A program made the position numbers and the translations under genes. DNA of 64,000 nt from Acanthopleura granulata. Taxonomy: Eukaryota > Mollusca > Polyplacophora > Chitonida > Chitonidae. The notes beneath the pieces are model-generated. The model was not told where the DNA came from. It saw only the letters and a list, made by a program, of their open reading frames with translations, and ran no database searches. Location: positions 4,546,120 to 4,610,119 of the forward strand of contig JABBOT010000016.1 of assembly GCA_016165875.1 (NCBI GenBank). Direction: 5' to 3'. Below are positions 1-11,005 of the stretch, piece after piece; position 1 is the stretch's first letter; each line of letters starts with the position of its first letter.

Positions 1-1364
1 CGTCTCCATACAGAAAATAGTACGTAAGCTGACTTCGTGCTGAAGGCCCCAGCAGGCTTGTTGACTGCATGTCCAGCGACGATGGTGACGATCTGTTTCT
101 CAGCTAAGTTTTGGAACGAACTGAAAACTTTTCAGGTTTGAAATCCATGGAAGTAGAAGTCACATATTGGAACAAGATTTACAGGTTATCCGATAAGCTG
201 GATGTTCACGTGTCCTTTCAGTTTGAGAAAATTCACGTAGGGAAGCGGGATTTCGCATTACATGAACTGTATCCCACTTGTGTGACTTCAGTGTGTTTTC
301 GACACAAGATACGTTTAGCCTAAGAACCAGGAAGTACTCTTTCGTTAAGATTTATTTTGCAAAAAACAAAACAAACGCCCTGAAAGTAATGTATAAATCA
401 TGTATTTAAAAAAAAAAGATACATCGCAACATGCTGTAGGTCGCGCACAACGGGAATGCGATGACTTCACAGTGTCAACAATCGCTACCGAACACATTAC
501 GACATCTACATCCCCTGTCAGCTAGCTACAAGAATTTCAGGTCCTGACAAAGTATCAATACCCTTAGAAAAGAAACTGCTCGTACAGTTTCATCCAAGAA
601 TCAAAGAATTATTTCCGACCAAGAAATGAACTGGTAATACGTCTCATCTGTAAAATTAACAAATGCAACGTAACTCAAGGCAACTGTAGACTTCGGTAAC
701 AGCCGTGATAAATGCTTATAAGAGTTATTTCCCTTGAATGACACAGTCATTTGCTGGGTCACACATAAGACAGGAGTGTGCGGGTTCAAATTAGGCTATG
801 GACAAAGAATTTGTAGATCTCTCTAACTGTTACTGCATGCAGGACCTTGGTGACAATAAGTGTTTGACTACATCTCGTGTGGCCATCTAACATTAGAGAA
901 GAAACACTTGTCTTCCACCAACAGAGCGTGCATCTGTGTACGCCACAAGCGAGAAAGTCTGTCAGTAACTTGTCAAAGGTGGATAGTTTTCCCTCTGGCA
1001 CTGAGGTTTCCTCCACCCGTAAATCAGACAGTTTAGCCATTTTATGGACTAGCTTTCTGTAAGCAATGCCCAGGGACACTTTAACCAGAATTTCACCTGT
1101 CTGAGGTATACTTGGACCTTCTCATCATATTTTAACATAGTACATGTAGGTATATATATTTGAGATCAAATAACAGCTTTCTACATGTGCGTGCTAAGTT
1201 TGTACATTCATGTATTATGTTAGAGTACAACAAGACATCTTATTACAAGGTCAGGCCAAAATGTCATTTGTGTGTTCATTACAGACGTCTCTGAAGTATT
1301 GAAAATCTAAGCTTCAAAGCCGGCCTGCGTGTATCAGTCGTCACGGTAATGGATGGACCTTCGC
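1..1364. other. No gene recognised
   Basis: AT-rich spacer. Short open frames lack similarity to anything I know and no repeat family was identified. Confidence 0.5.
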
Positions 1365-1660
1365 CTCAACACCCACATACGTATACCAGCCGTCAACCAA
1401 AACGGGCGTTCCGGGTCAGTAATCACAAGACCAGTTTGCCCAAAGTGACAAATAACACAAACCACCAAAGAACTAAGAAAATAGATAAAATATAAAAATT
1501 AGGACGGATTCATGCAAGGAGAAGCAGTCAGCAGTTTTCAACGATGACGAAATAAACTTCCTAGTCGTCACGCCAAAAAAGAAGTCTACAGATTTCAGTT
1601 ATGTCGGAGAGATACAAGGACCAGTTTCCCAAACACTAGGACACCAACGAACAGAGAACG
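1365..1660 (-). mobile_element. 5'-truncated copy of the 62-kb retroelement (3' end only)
   Basis: CGTATACCAGCCGTCAACCAA, GGGCGTTCCGGGTCA, CCACCAAAGAACTA and GGATTCATG are shared in order with 61,628-61,765. A partial duplicate of the GACCAGTTT-CCAAA piece follows at about 1,618-1,655. Confidence 0.6.
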
Positions 1661-1662
1661 TA

Positions 1663-1932
1663 TTTATTTATTTATTTATCTAATTGGTGTTTTACGCCAC
1701 ACTCAAGAATATTGCACTTATACGATGGCGGCCAGTATTATGGTGTGAGGAAACCGGGGAGAGCCCGGGGGAAACCCACGACCATCCGAATGTTGCTGGC
1801 GAAGCTTTTCACGTATGGGCGGAGAGGAAGCCAGCATGAGCTGGACTTGAACTCAGAGCGACCGCATTGGTGGGAGGCTTCTGGGTCATTGCGTTGCGTT
1901 AGCGCGCTAACAGACTGAGCCACGGAGGCACC
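1663..1932 (-). mobile_element. tRNA-derived SINE, family 1, near full length
   Basis: Read on the minus strand it begins with a tRNA-like head: A box TGGCTCAGTCTG and B box GAGTTCAAGTCC, the RNA polymerase III promoter. A conserved body (GGATGGTCGTGGGTTTCCCC) and a tail AGAATATT-GTAAAACACCAAT with ATAAATAAATA follow. This is the reference copy for the family in this window. Confidence 0.85.
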
Positions 1933-1954
1933 TTATTTTGTTTTTGTGTTACCC

Positions 1955-2205
1955 GAAAACCCGAAAGTGCGAGGTGAAAACTCGTAAACGCGAGGCCAAG
2001 TACGAACATGATACAACCTCGTACTTTTGGGTTTTCTCCTCGCGTTTTCGGATCTTCCAAGGATTCCCACTTCGAAAATGCGAATTAAAGTTCGCTCTTT
2101 CGACCTTTTTGAAAGGTCGAAATTGGGAAAGAGAGAAGATAACTTCGCGTTTACGCCTTCCGGTTTCTGTCTTTAAGAACTTCCTGTCTGAGCGTGTTGT
2201 CTACT
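1955..2205. repeat. CGAAA/TTTCG-rich foldback segment
   Basis: The left part repeats CGAAA/GCGAGG-type motifs (CCGAAAACCCGAAAGTGCG), and the right part carries their reverse complement (CTCCTCGCGTTTTCGG). The segment could fold back on itself. The open frame across it is low-complexity (R-x-R-K-x-E) and not gene-like. Confidence 0.5.
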
Positions 2206-2224
2206 GTTGGATTAGAAACACTAC

Positions 2225-2655
2225 TTGGATTTTGTATGCAAGATTCGGGCGCACAAAAAACGGTGGGGACGGGTAGGGATTGGCTGTGTTTCTGAAGTGT
2301 GTTGAAGTACTTCCAGGTAATTTTGCGGGTATAAATTATTATAAATAATGATTGAAAAAAAGACCATTACTTATGGCTACAATAAACAGAGAAAAATATT
2401 ATTCAATGAGCAAGTGTCCCCTACATTCTGTTTCTATGGCAATAGGACGCTAGACCCTTCATCCCAGCTGATTTATTTTGAGAAAATAGTGGTCAACCCC
2501 TGATGATTATTTGGATCTGTTGCTGGCCAAGCATCTAGTTATTTGACAGTATATGTCATTTGGGCCAACAAAAATTAGGGAATACAGTTTTGGGTGGGTG
2601 TTCTTTGTGAAATTACTACATAAATAGTAAGGCTATTTTTTAGTGTTTCTATACC
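2225..2655. repeat. Dispersed repeat R3, copy 1
   Basis: About 420 bp that align almost end to end with 46,890-47,320. Shared blocks include GAAGTGTGTTGAAGTACT, GAGAAAAATATTAT, GCATCTAGTTATTTGACAGT and GTTCTTTGTGAAATTACTAC. No protein, tRNA-like head or terminal repeat was seen. Confidence 0.8.
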
Positions 2656-3000
2656 TGTCGGTAGTAGGTCTGCTCTCAGCTAAACGGTTGATCCTAGTCC
2701 AGGGAAATATGAACATCATACCTACGTTCAACTCGTGACGTATCACAAACAAACGCACGTGGTTGAGACTCGCGAACGAGAACCTACACTGTACTCGCTA
2801 ACAGCCTCGGCTAGAAATCTGTAGGTTGCGTAGATAAATATTCAAGCGTCTTGCCGCTTGGCTAAATTTAATTATGCATAATATTATAACGTTATATACA
2901 TCATTTGATTTAATATAAAATTCAGATTATTAATTATATAACTATCCATAATGCATGCAACTGATAATTTGAAATCAAAGCCGTATGAGGTTGTTATTTG

Positions 3001-3108
3001 TTAATTTATTTGGTTGATGTTGTACGCCGTACTCAAGAATATTTGACTTATACGACTGTGGCCAGCATTATGGTTGTAGGAAACCGGGCATAGCCGGGGG
3101 AATCAAAC
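3001..3108 (-). mobile_element. SINE family 1, tail fragment
   Basis: The tail and part of the body only (GTACTCAAGAATATT, GGCCAGCATTATGG, AAACCGGGCA). The tRNA-like head is missing. Confidence 0.7.
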
Positions 3109-3500
3109 AAAAAAGCCCCTTCCTACCACTGCTCTAAATTTGAACACTGCACGTGCTTATCCGCCTGCAGAGTCTTCTACTTCTCACAAACTAGCCTTTG
3201 CGAATAAAGAGTGAAATTGTGAAAGAGCATAAATCACCGGGTTGCAAAACTGACAAAACAAAGTACAAAAATTGATGTTAAACAATCAGCCAACAAGTTT
3301 TGTTTTGTTAAGGGTCTCTTGCAAGTTTGAATTCGATCATATCTTTTGCTTATGGTAAAAATACACGTAGCACACGATGAAAGGGTCAAAATAGTCATTA
3401 TCACATGTGAATGTACACAACACGATCAGCAATTTAAATCGACCTATGACCACATATAATTATGCGCTGCATGGCTATAACGTGGACCAAAGAGTGCAGA

Positions 3501-3527
3501 GTTTTTTTTTTTTTTTTTTTTTTTTTT
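3501..3527. repeat. Poly(T) tract
   Basis: An uninterrupted run of 27 T, possibly an old retroposon poly(A) tail on the minus strand. Confidence 0.9.
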
Positions 3528-4305
3528 GTCTCAAAAACATGTACAAAATGTCACGTAAAACAATCTTCATGTGTCCATCATGAGCAGTCCTCCCGTGATC
3601 TTTGCAGATATAAAAGGCTACACCACTGCACAGCTGAAGATATATACTGCTAACCCAGACCGGCAAACCGGGTATACATGTATGGACAGTTCCAATGGAA
3701 GTACAGCTGAGATACATATTTGATTAATGACAGCTGTTGAGGTTGCATGGCAAACGATTTGGATGCTGCGTGTTATTTATCTGCCAGGAACATTCCTTAG
3801 ATCTTTCCGTCATCATGGGCAACAGTTGACTACATCTCACTGCGTTAATCCAGTCCATTTTTACTTAATATACTTTCTTCCTCCTTTGATGGTTTGGGCT
3901 GATCTTTGGTAATCGGCCTTCTCGATATTTACCCTGAGCCTCTATTACAGTTTACGGATGCTATAAGAAAATCTGTTAAGACATCTAGCTCTAGTAGCTC
4001 GTGTCGAACAGTTGACCTGCTATGTCTACTGATTTCCATGTTTATTGACCAGTCCTGGTTCATGTCTGCTATGCGTAGGCTTTTATAGCTGAACTTTTCA
4101 CTTACACGAAGTAACTTTATTAACAGAGAAAACCGGAGTATAAACTGGTTTACACTACATTCCTTTGGCAGCTACCTGACAAATCTCCTGACTTGTAACT
4201 ATAACCGGTTTCATCCCCCCCCCACTCCCCACCATTGTACCATTCTGTGTAAATGTGAACGCGTGAGTGTAATTGAGTATGGTTGAATGCGGGGTAAACG
4301 TGAAA

Positions 4306-4555
4306 GTATTTATTTATTTGACTTGTGTCTTCCGCCGTACTCAAGAATATTTAACTCATACGACGGGGGTTAGCATTATGGGGGGGGGGGAGAACCGGGC
4401 AGAGCCTGGAGGAAACCCATGACCATCCGCAAGTTACTGGCGGACCCACGTACGACCGGAGAGCAAGCCAGCGTGAGCTGGGCTTGAACTCAGAGACGGC
4501 AGTGGTTACAGGATCTTGGATCATTACGCTGTACTAGAGTGCTAACCCCCTAACA
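4306..4555 (-). mobile_element. SINE family 1, near full length
   Basis: It carries tail, body and a degraded tRNA-like head. A run of ten or more G at about 4381 lies where other copies read GTGGGAGG. Confidence 0.75.
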
Positions 4556-5139
4556 TCCTAGTAATTATTGCCATGTTTACACAGTTTAAAGGTACATACA
4601 CTAAACTGGAATGTCTATTCTAGGCGTGAAGTTCTTTTAAAACAATGTCTTGGTAAGTTTATAGGTAATATTAACCGTGCGTTTGAGATAAACTGTTAAA
4701 TGAATTATTTCTACTGTATAGCCTGCATCAGGACAAACTGAGTTACAACTACGGCAAGAATAACATAACTGACTAGTACACTCAGATATAAACGGCAGCA
4801 ATATTATGTGAATTAAAAATTTGAAAAAAAGACCCCACAAAACACATTGCTTAGGTGCAAGAACTGTATATGCTCTGAACAGACACTATCTGTTTTGATT
4901 ATGTTAAGTACACACAGGAAAGAATAGTTTTTTGAAGGTCGACAAGTGGACATGAATGGTATTTTCATTTGATTGCCTTGATAATCCGGCGTATTTTAAA
5001 TAAAAACACCTTGGCGAATGTCATCGTTCTCGGGAGAAATTCGACGACGTAGTTATAGCAAACAGAGTGTGTCTGGCGAAAATGCACTTGCAGCGTCCGT
5101 TATCTCTGCGCTACATCGATCGCTCGATAAGTCGTCAAA

Positions 5140-5410
5140 ACTAATGTACGGTTTTGGCTCAGTAATCGCAAGTGTAAGTTTCAAAACAACTTGAAACACT
5201 AACCAAAGATCTGAATAGCCGACTTAAAGTCCGGCAAAGAGAACCAGCCAACAATTTTCAATGGTGCCGGAAAGAAGGCTGAAGGGAAGTAAATTGAATC
5301 AGTATTCAAATCGTGTACCTTACTATTTTATAATTGGTCATAAAAAAATTTATCTTAGTTGAGCTTTGCTCTCAACCGTTCATAGGTTGATTTATTGAGC
5401 ACAGTGTTTT
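5140..5410 (-). mobile_element. Diverged copy of the retroelement 3' end
   Basis: TCAGTATTCAAATCGTGTACC, TATCTTAGTTGAGCTTTG and CAACCGTTCATA line up in order with the 44-kb and 61.8-kb copies. It is more diverged than the others. Confidence 0.5.
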
Positions 5411-6138
5411 TCAGACCTCCTAGCGAAGGACTAAGAGAAATAAAGAACAAATATATGTATGAAATATGAGTGCCCGATATTCTGGGAAGTCATCCAGATG
5501 TGCCCACATAGGGAGCTGTTGGATTTGTTTCTCCACTGCAATTCACAGGGTTAACGGTCCGTGAATTATAAGCTTCTATTAATGGCAACAAATCTGAATA
5601 TGGTATTAAGCGTCACTGTGCAATCTCTCATTCTGTTATATAAGAGTTTAAACTGCGGGCTTAGATGTAGCCATTTGCAATGTGTTTAAATCCTACAGAT
5701 TTAGCAGAGCGCATGTGTGCACGAACAACAATAAATTGACATGCAGGGAACAGATAAGGATATATAATTCACGAAGAATATAAAAGATAACTGTAAGGAG
5801 AGTACAACCAGCGACGACAGTGCCGTGGTTGGGAAAAGAGTCACACGTTACCCATGAAACCCAATTTCTTGTCAATTTACCTCCGTTAGGATTTTATTCT
5901 AACTGTTCATGTAAGTGTTTTGATGGTAGTAAATACCTCCCACCACCACCGTCCACGCCTCTCTCACCTAGCGACATGGCTTAAGCAGAATTAGATAAAA
6001 CAAACACAGTGATGTTAGCATCAACGATAAATAGCCCAAATATCTTATCTGGGAAAGAACTCTGTACGCCAGAATTGTGTGCCTATTGTCTAATGAAGAC
6101 GCAGTGGTCCTTCTATCTTATCTACACACACACAGACA

Positions 6139-6237
6139 TATAACCATGCAACTGGAGGAGGAGTGGAGAAACTAGATGGACTGAGAAATAAGAGTCGCCA
6201 CCGGGAACAGTGAGAACTGGGAGACATGCGCCTTACG
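6139..6237 (+). promoter_or_regulatory. Second, upstream promoter/first exon (1a) of EF-hand copy 1
   Basis: A close duplicate of the 6490-6620 block. It shares CTATCTTATCTA, a weaker TATAAC at 6139-6144, CTGGAGGAG, GGGAACAG and CCTTACG, followed by the donor GTAGGT (GT at 6238-6239). Unlike exon 1b it contains an ATG at 6226. If spliced to the acceptor at 7208, this ATG is in frame with the main start and would add five residues (M-R-L-T-K) before it. This looks like an alternative promoter and first exon; use in vivo is unknown. Confidence 0.45.
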
Positions 6238-6514
6238 GTAGGTTTTTAGGGACAGTGGTGCTCTTGCACCAGGAAATGTTTCGCTTCTATCAGTGCATAG
6301 ATCAGACTGGTTAAAATGCCTCGGGCCATTAGTGGCCGTTGTGCATCATTTGGTTTAAACAAACACTGTAAGTTTAAAATACAGGTGAATAGTTCAAATA
6401 TTTTATGTGTGAGATGACTGCGTACGTGTATATTGTGTGCCCGACTGTGGTACAGACACACTTGGCTTGGTCAAATGCATAACGGGATTTCCAGCTATCT
6501 TATCTATACACACA

Positions 6515-6612
6515 TATATAAACAGGTATCTGGAGGAGCGGAGAAACTAACTCATCTGAGAGACCCAAGTTGCCATCGGGAACAGCGGGGACTTGGAGAC
6601 GTTCCCCTTACG
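6515..6612 (+). promoter_or_regulatory. TATA box and noncoding first exon (1b) of EF-hand copy 1
   Basis: A TATATAAA box sits at 6515-6522. A GGAGGAGCGGAGAAAC-type leader follows and ends in TTACG with a GTAGGT splice donor (GT at 6613-6614). If transcription starts about 30 bases after the box, the exon is roughly 6545-6612. It contains no ATG. Splicing to the acceptor at 7208 would give a 5'UTR joined three bases before the coding ATG. The exon and its donor recur at 6.17-6.24 kb and 10.65-10.73 kb, which is the main support that it is real. Exon status is inferred from the sequence only. Confidence 0.55.
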
Positions 6613-6835
6613 GTAGGTATTTAATAAGATACGGGAATTATACGATCTCGAACAACTATACCGTGTTCGTCTGATACACAGTACTTTGGAAACAATTTAC
6701 TACCTCACTATTTTGAGCACTAGCAATCCACACAATGTGTAATTTGTGCAACACGTTGATAATACCATGAGTGTCACTTGTACACAATTTATATACCACT
6801 AATGCATGTGACATTAATCGTACATGCATGAGCTT

Positions 6836-7025
6836 CCGTGCCCGTGTGGCTCAGCGCGCTTGTGACTCAGGTGCGTCTCACCAATGCGATCGCTTGGAGT
6901 TCAAGTCCAGCTCATGCCGGCTTCCTCTCCCGTATATGGGAAAGTCTGTCAGCAACCTGCGGATGGTCGTGGATCTCCCCCGGGCTTTGTCCGGTTTCCT
7001 CTCACCACAATCCTGACCATTTCCG
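6836..7025 (+). mobile_element. SINE family 1, tail missing
   Basis: Head with TGGCTCAG and B box GAGTTCAAGTCC, then the body to TTTCCTCTCACCACAAT. It lies in the presumed 5'UTR intron of EF-hand copy 1. Confidence 0.75.
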
Positions 7026-7061
7026 ATCTCCATTGTTTCCTCTCTTGACTCATCTTCCTGT

Positions 7062-7190
7062 CGTGGTAGAGTGAGTTATTGTAAGAATTATAGTGCATTG
7101 TTGCAAGGAGTGCTGTGTATTATTGTAAGAGACAGGGTGCATTGTTGTAAGAGATCTCTGCTTTGTTATGTTATTTCTAAACATACTTGA
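7062..7190. repeat. Short imperfect repeats TTGTAAGAG/GTGCATTGTT
   Basis: Three to four imperfect units combining ATTGTTGTAAGAG and GTGCATTG just before the coding exon of EF-hand copy 1, within the presumed 5'UTR intron. Confidence 0.5.
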
Positions 7191-7211
7191 AATTTTTACT
7201 TCCGCCAGAAA

Positions 7212-7766
7212 ATGGCCAAGCCACATATGAGCCATAAATCCGAGATCATCTACGATTTCCTTGACGTAGAGAGGGATGGTGTGTTGACTTGGTCGGAAAT
7301 GATGACGTTTCCGAAGTATCTTCAAACCGTCAAAGGCAAGGCCGAGTTAGGAAGGAGGCTGCAAGATGTTTATCAGGGCGTCTGGGAGCGAATCAACGAA
7401 GCCATCGGAAAACCGAAGACTTCCGAGATATTGACCAAGACAGATTTCGTCACCGGAACTGACATGGTCAGGGAAACGGAATGGTTCCGCGAGACATTCG
7501 TCAAGGAGACGACAGACATTTATTTCGACTCCATCGACCGGAACAGCGATGACGTCATCAGCTTGGCGGAATGGCGGGCATTTTACGCCTCCAGGCATCC
7601 GGTGAACGAGGATTTCACGAAGGTTACCTTCAACAAATTGGACGTCGATGGGGACGGGAGAATCACGAGGGAAGAATTCAAACAGGCCTTCGCGAAATTT
7701 AGCCTGTCGGAAGATCCCACAGACGACTTTTCGTTCCTATATGACATCAATAAAGTACCTAACTAA
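7212..7766 (+). CDS. EF-hand calcium-binding protein, sarcoplasmic Ca-binding/calexcitin-like (copy 1)
   Basis: A 184-residue soluble protein with no signal peptide or membrane segment. Three canonical 12-residue EF-hand loops are visible. Loop 1 is residues 18-29 (D-x-E-x-D-G, ending E). Loop 2 is 109-120 (D-x-N-x-D-D, ending E, with Asp instead of the usual Gly at position 6). Loop 3 is 144-155 (D-x-D-x-D-G, ending E). The span between loops 1 and 2 has no intact loop, as expected for a degenerate second hand. Size, spacing and the SEDP motif after the last hand fit invertebrate sarcoplasmic calcium-binding proteins or calexcitins, which buffer or sense cytosolic Ca2+; the subfamily is inferred. 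The start is set by an acceptor (CCGCCAG at 7202-7208) three bases before the ATG, so the whole CDS is one exon behind a 5'UTR intron. A paralogue of equal length lies 8.3 kb downstream and differs at about 30 residues. A poly(A) signal candidate is AATAAA at about 8329. Confidence 0.87.
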   Translation: MAKPHMSHKSEIIYDFLDVERDGVLTWSEMMTFPKYLQTVKGKAELGRRLQDVYQGVWERINEAIGKPKTSEILTKTDFVTGTDMVRETEWFRETFVKETTDIYFDSIDRNSDDVISLAEWRAFYASRHPVNEDFTKVTFNKLDVDGDGRITREEFKQAFAKFSLSEDPTDDFSFLYDINKVPN

Positions 7767-8375
7767 AAATTTGGACAAATAGCGTGATTATGAAATACAT
7801 TGCCCACATGTATTACCCTATTTACAGTCTAGATCCAACAACAAACGTTGTATGCTGTGTATATGTATTAACATTTAGTTTATCGAAGGACGTACAGGTA
7901 AATTGGCTGTCTTCATTTATGAATCTTGATGCAGTAATATTAAACACGTGTAATAGGTGAATCTTGTGAATTTTCAGAATATATTTATGTAACTTTTTGA
8001 TATATATGCTTGTCTGAAGAAAAGGGATAGTTGTATATTAACTCTCTGCATCCGTCAGTTTGATAGTTCACGCATTTCGTGTGATGCTCTAAAGTCTGCG
8101 TGTTTATCTGTCCTTGAAATGCCATGATCACATATGAAGAAATTCCAGAATCTGAAAAGAGGGTAAAAAGTGGTCATACTTTTGGGGATGTAAAATGGAC
8201 AAAACGACCCCAAAACGACCCGAAATTGGATCTTAGTCTGTAACTACTGAAAACTTTCATACTAAAACCAAGTTTTAGTTTAACATGATGAACTGTTCTG
8301 GAAAAAAGTGAAACAAAAATGTCATTTGCAATAAATTGATGGACTGACAGAGGCTAAACATACAGTCGCCTTCTG
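7767..8375. other. 3' flank of EF-hand copy 1
   Basis: AT-rich sequence that probably includes the 3'UTR. AATAAA occurs at about 8329. Nothing else was recognised before the SINE. Confidence 0.5.
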
Positions 8376-8612
8376 GTGCTCCGTGGCCGATGGCGTTAGC
8401 GCCCTAGCGCAGCGCAATGACATAGGAACCTTTCAGCAGTGCTGTCGCTGTGAGTCCAAGTCAAGCTCATGTGGACTTTGTAGGTGGGAAAGTCTGCCTA
8501 CAGCCTGCAGATCGTCGCCCGGTTTCCTCCCATGCAGCATAATGCTAGCCGTCGTCGTGTGAGTGAAATATTCTTGAGTGCGGCGAGAGACACCAATCAA
8601 GTAAATATATCC
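8376..8612 (+). mobile_element. SINE family 1, full length, diverged
   Basis: Head GGTGCTCCGTGGCC, body with GGTTTCCTCC, and tail GAAATATTCTTGAGTGCGGC with CACCAATCAAGTAAATA. It lies 3' of EF-hand copy 1. Confidence 0.75.
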
Positions 8613-10639
8613 CTTCGATAAAGGTGGAATAGTAACTGTAATAAACGATGAATATTTTCTCCAGTGTAATATAAATTCATGCCCACAGCCACTGGCCACG
8701 AGGGGTTTTCCTCAACAAGTTGATTCACATTTAATTACATTTGGAAAATAATACGTCCTAATTTACCGTTATCCACAAATAGACATTTTTGTTCATCGTA
8801 AATTCTCCACATGCGGGAGTTTTCGGCTTTTGTGCTACTCTGTGTAACAGTGTGAATCCTCCACTGACAAACTCCACATCAGTGAGATTACCGTATTCTC
8901 TCGATGAATGACTAAACATGGCGGACCGCGGGAACTGTTTTAGACAATAGTCTAACAGCCGAAAGAGCCCTAGCATAAACGTTTTAAAACCTCTGCGACA
9001 TGCGATCCCCTCGGCTGATCATTTCTGATTCAGGAACATACGGATTTTAAAGGCTACCCAGAGTCTAAATACGGATAAAAAAATACCCCTGTTTTTTCAA
9101 ATGGACCTTTGATAGACATCCGGGCATTAACAGTTTTATTCGCGCAAACACATTTTACTCGCGCAGAAAAGGCGATGACAACATTGTGAAAATAAAATGA
9201 AGGTTAAAAGGGAAATCTCCTTCACGGCCTGATAACTCCCTACGTAGGTTTCGTTAACGTTCAAAATCTACATATGCTATGCAGATTGTTCTGTAGTAAA
9301 ACATACTGTGATTTCTCAGAATATTGTCCAGTGTTGTTCACTTTCCTATCCCTTTCCATGTTATCTTTCACCTCGTCGGTACTGCTTGCCGCTGCCTCAA
9401 GTGGATGAAGTGCCAGGATGTACGCTAGTGTGAAGGCAAATGTTGTTCGAAAAGGATCTGTGGATTTGGAGATAGGCGATAAAAGGGAACGAACCCAGGG
9501 ACCCAGCGGTCCCCAGCCGCCCTCCACGGAAATGCAGTTTCCGGTCTGATGTCTGTGTGCAATACCTGTCAGTGTGTTAAAACACGAATACACACGCAGA
9601 TCGTGTCGGGCTACATTATGCTCTGCATATCTGTAGGTCACATGGGGGGAATTCCCACAGCCCTATATGTTGTAGTGCTAATAGCGTGGCACATTAAGAC
9701 GTAAACACAACCACAAGAGAAAAAAACATTGAATAGGTTTACTGTCAACTATGGGCCTAAAATGGTATAAACATGTGCAGTGTAGGGCATTTGTATAAAT
9801 GTGTTGCTCTTCCAGGCTTGAATGTCTGGGGCTTGAAGTCGTGACAGTTAGCAATGAATGGCGCGGAAGATGCAAGTTCGTGCAAGCCATGCTAACTTTC
9901 CTTTCCTGTAATACCGGAATGGCTTTGTATTGTTGTGCTCATAAAGCAGAGTCGCCACCATGGACCTGAATCCACCACGTGAAGAGAGCTGAATACAGAA
10001 CTGTCAGCTTGCTAAAACGTCAGTACATATCCATACAACCGATGTGAAAAGACAATGGGAGCCTACGAGGCAATTACCCTAATTCTCTTTAGGGTAACAG
10101 ACAGAGGCAGAGATCAGTAATGCTGAAAATTGAAAAATACACAAATAAAAACAGACATTTCTATCCCACTTTTTCAGAAAAGTAAAGATTACGGAAATGT
10201 CTTTTTTTTCCATTAAATGTTCTAACCAGCTCAGATAGGAGAAAATGTGTAATTCAGTTACAGTTGTGTGTATACTGGTTGGAAATAGCAGACGAGATGT
10301 CCTAAAAATGAGAAGAATTAGGGTAGCTGTTTCTAGTGGTACAACAGTGCGCAAGTGCGGAACAGGGGTCAAATGCACGCGGTCCTTGTGTAAAAAGACA
10401 TCACCAAAACGCATGCAAAGCACGAATTATATTTGCTTAATTGTTCGTCGCAGCCGAGTTATAATGCTTTAACAGGTCCACAAACCAGTAACGTGGGTTT
10501 GTTTGACCCGCCACGAGCAAATCCAGGTCATGCGCACTAGAACCACCCATCTGACTTATTGTTCCGACTGTCTGGGGTTCGCGGGTTGATAAGTTGCATG
10601 ACTGGATTTACCTTTATGTGTTACATTATCAGCCATAAG
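8613..10639. other. No gene recognised
   Basis: The longest frame is 126 codons on the minus strand (9261-9641). It is rich in neither conserved motifs nor splice context. No known repeat was identified. Confidence 0.4.
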
Positions 10640-10729
10640 GAGGAGACGTAGAGAGGCTATAACCGAGTTCAGCAATTTGAGTCACCTTGAGTAAAGAGAC
10701 AGCGAGAACGGGAAAACATTCGCCAAACG
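10640..10729 (+). promoter_or_regulatory. Diverged first exon (1c), probably for EF-hand copy 2
   Basis: The segment from AAGGAGGAGACG to CCAAACG aligns, with gaps, to exons 1a and 1b. It ends in the same kind of donor (GTAGGAATTT, GT at 10730-10731). No clear TATA box lies in front of it. It could be the noncoding first exon of the gene at 15544, with an intron of about 4.8 kb. A SINE inserted directly behind the donor. Confidence 0.4.
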
Positions 10730-10740
10730 GTAGGAATTTA

Positions 10741-10995
10741 TTCAGTTATTTATTTGATTGGTGTTTTAGCCTACGACGTACTCAAGAATATTTCACCTGT
10801 ACGACGGAGGCCAGCATTATGGTGAGACGAAACCCGACAGAATCTGGGGAAACACATGACCATCCACAGGTTGCTGGCGGACCTTCCCACGAGGAAGCGA
10901 GCGTGAGCTGCAACTCACAGCGACCGCACTGGTGAGAGGCACGGGTCATAACGCCACTCTGACGCGCTACTTCCCTCGGCCACGGAGGTCGTCGA
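10741..10995 (-). mobile_element. SINE family 1 with target-site duplication
   Basis: A complete copy flanked by the 10-bp direct repeat TAGGAATTTA at 10731-10740 and 10996-11005. This defines the insertion exactly. It landed immediately behind the splice donor of the proposed first exon 1c. Confidence 0.88.
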
Positions 10996-11005
10996 TAGGA
11001 ATTTA

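Noticed and set aside
1938..2276. 112-codon open frame rich in Arg and Lys
   Set aside because: Produced by the CGAAA/TTTCG simple-sequence foldback.
9261..9641. 126-codon minus-strand open frame
   Set aside because: No motif, no homologue in the window and no splice context; likely chance.
10079..10423. 114-codon minus-strand open frame near exon 1c
   Set aside because: Composition is not coding-like and it is antisense to the proposed promoter region; no domain was recognised.
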